Source of the DNA: Clostridiales bacterium | GTDB lineage: Bacteria > Bacillota > Clostridia > Oscillospirales > Ruminococcaceae | Assembly (NCBI GenBank): GCA_012523875.1 | Contig: JAAYSW010000182.1 | Location: 1 to 7,222, forward strand | Direction: 5' to 3' | DNA: 7,222 bases | Shown: positions 6,749 to 7,222 of the stretch, in pieces | Layout of the letters: every line of letters begins with the position of its first letter | Position numbering within the stretch: the stretch's first letter is position 1 | Notes under the pieces: model-generated | The model's input: only the letters and a program-made list of their open reading frames with translations | Told to the model about the DNA's origin: nothing | Database searches by the model: none | Program-made: the position numbers and the translations under genes

Positions 6749-6753
6749 CCTCC
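6749..6753 (-). promoter_or_regulatory. Ribosome binding site deciding the fabG start
   Basis: A perfect GGAGG on the minus strand, 5 nt before the ATG at 6741-6743. It lies inside what would be coding sequence if the upstream ATG (6780-6782) were used, which argues strongly for the shorter FabG. Confidence 0.85.
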
Positions 6754-6788
6754 ACATCCTTTTTACACTTATGTTCTATCATTTAAAT

Positions 6789-7222
6789 CTATATCTTCAG
6801 TAATTTCTTAGCATCACCAATAATCTCATCAATAATCTCCTTGCAAGTCATCTTCTCATTCACAAGCCCTGAAATAGCACCAGCAAGGAATGTTCCCTCA
6901 TCAATATTTCCGTCTTGAACAGCTTTTCTTAATGAACCAAGAGTTTTCTCCTCAAATTCTTCAGGAGTTCCCCCGTCTCTTTCAAATGTCAACAAGCCCT
7001 TTGCAAACTTAGTTTTAATACCACGACAAGGATGTCCTGTGAATCTACCAGTAACGATACTATCTGTATCCTTTGCTTTTAAAACCATTTTCTTGTAATT
7101 TTCATGTATCTGGCATTCCTCTGATACAAGGAAGCGTGTACCAATTTGGATTCCCTCTGCACCGAGCATAAATGACGCAGCCATGCCTCTCCCATCTGCA
7201 ATTCCTCCTGCTGCGATTACAG
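6789..7222 (-). CDS. fabK: Enoyl-ACP reductase II (FMN-dependent), C-terminal part
   Basis: Reduces trans-2-enoyl-ACP to acyl-ACP, the last step of each elongation round. The 143 C-terminal residues are visible and the frame stays open to the right window edge, so the gene is cut at its 5' end. An ATG at 7182-7184 is internal, because the codons before it encode VIAAGGIADGRG, the conserved flavin-phosphate-binding loop of FabK and its nitronate monooxygenase relatives. GAEGIQIGTRFLVSEEC follows, the next TIM-barrel strand. The tail GTFLAGAISGLVNEKMTCKE matches the FabK C-terminal region. Nitronate monooxygenase is the main alternative by fold, but the place directly before fabG and the C-terminal similarity to streptococcal FabK favour enoyl reductase. 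FabK-type enzymes are known to be insensitive to triclosan, unlike FabI. The stop is 45 nt before the fabG start. Confidence 0.92.
   Translation of the reverse strand, partial: VIAAGGIADGRGMAASFMLGAEGIQIGTRFLVSEECQIHENYKKMVLKAKDTDSIVTGRFTGHPCRGIKTKFAKGLLTFERDGGTPEEFEEKTLGSLRKAVQDGNIDEGTFLAGAISGLVNEKMTCKEIIDEIIGDAKKLLKI

Noticed and set aside
6789..7184. A complete 131-residue protein starting at the ATG 7182-7184
   Set aside because: The frame continues upstream to the window edge and encodes the conserved FabK flavin-binding loop, so this ATG is internal and the gene is simply cut by the window.
1..7222. CRISPR arrays, insertion sequences, tRNA or rRNA genes, phage or toxin-antitoxin genes, signs of recent transfer
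   Set aside because: None is visible. The window is almost fully coding with one conserved pathway on one strand, and no gene stands out in composition by eye.

Overview
The window is AT-rich. All nine genes lie on the minus strand, so transcription runs from high to low coordinates. It carries most of a type II (dissociated) fatty acid synthesis cluster. In transcription order the genes are fabK (5' end cut by the right window edge), fabG, fabF, accB, fabZ, accC, accD, accA and acpP. The fabK-type enoyl reductase, the separate AccA and AccD carboxyltransferase subunits, the strong GGAGG-type ribosome binding sites and the low GC suggest a Gram-positive of the Bacillota, most likely a clostridial anaerobe. 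The genus cannot be fixed from this sequence.

Layout: positions 6003-7222 hold the two reductases, enoyl-ACP reductase (FabK) and ketoacyl-ACP reductase (FabG). Positions 4670-5917 hold the condensing enzyme FabF. Positions 376-4539 hold the four acetyl-CoA carboxylase subunits (biotin carrier AccB, biotin carboxylase AccC, carboxyltransferase AccD and AccA), with the dehydratase FabZ between accB and accC. Positions 29-259 hold acyl carrier protein, after a 116-nt spacer. A perfect 8-bp hairpin at 1-22 closes the window. It has T-runs on its right side and is probably a terminator shared with a convergent neighbour outside the window. No stretch longer than 300 bases lacks a gene.

Working together: AccB, AccC, AccD and AccA make malonyl-CoA. 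After transfer of malonyl to ACP, FabF condenses it with the growing acyl-ACP, FabG reduces the ketone, FabZ dehydrates, and FabK reduces the enoyl product. The transfer enzyme FabD and the initiating synthase FabH are not in this window. Compared with the order known from streptococci and many clostridia (fabH-acpP-fabK-fabD-fabG-fabF-accB-fabZ-accC-accD-accA), fabD is missing between fabK and fabG, and an acpP gene stands at the far 3' end.

For fabG, accB, accD and accA the longest ATG reading overstates the N-terminus. Ribosome binding sites and family similarity place the starts further in, and the coordinates given here use those starts. This is a conserved housekeeping locus and I found no sign of a novel system. 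The points worth a second look are regulatory (a possible internal promoter before accB, and hairpins after fabZ and at the accA end) and organisational (fabD absent, acpP displaced).
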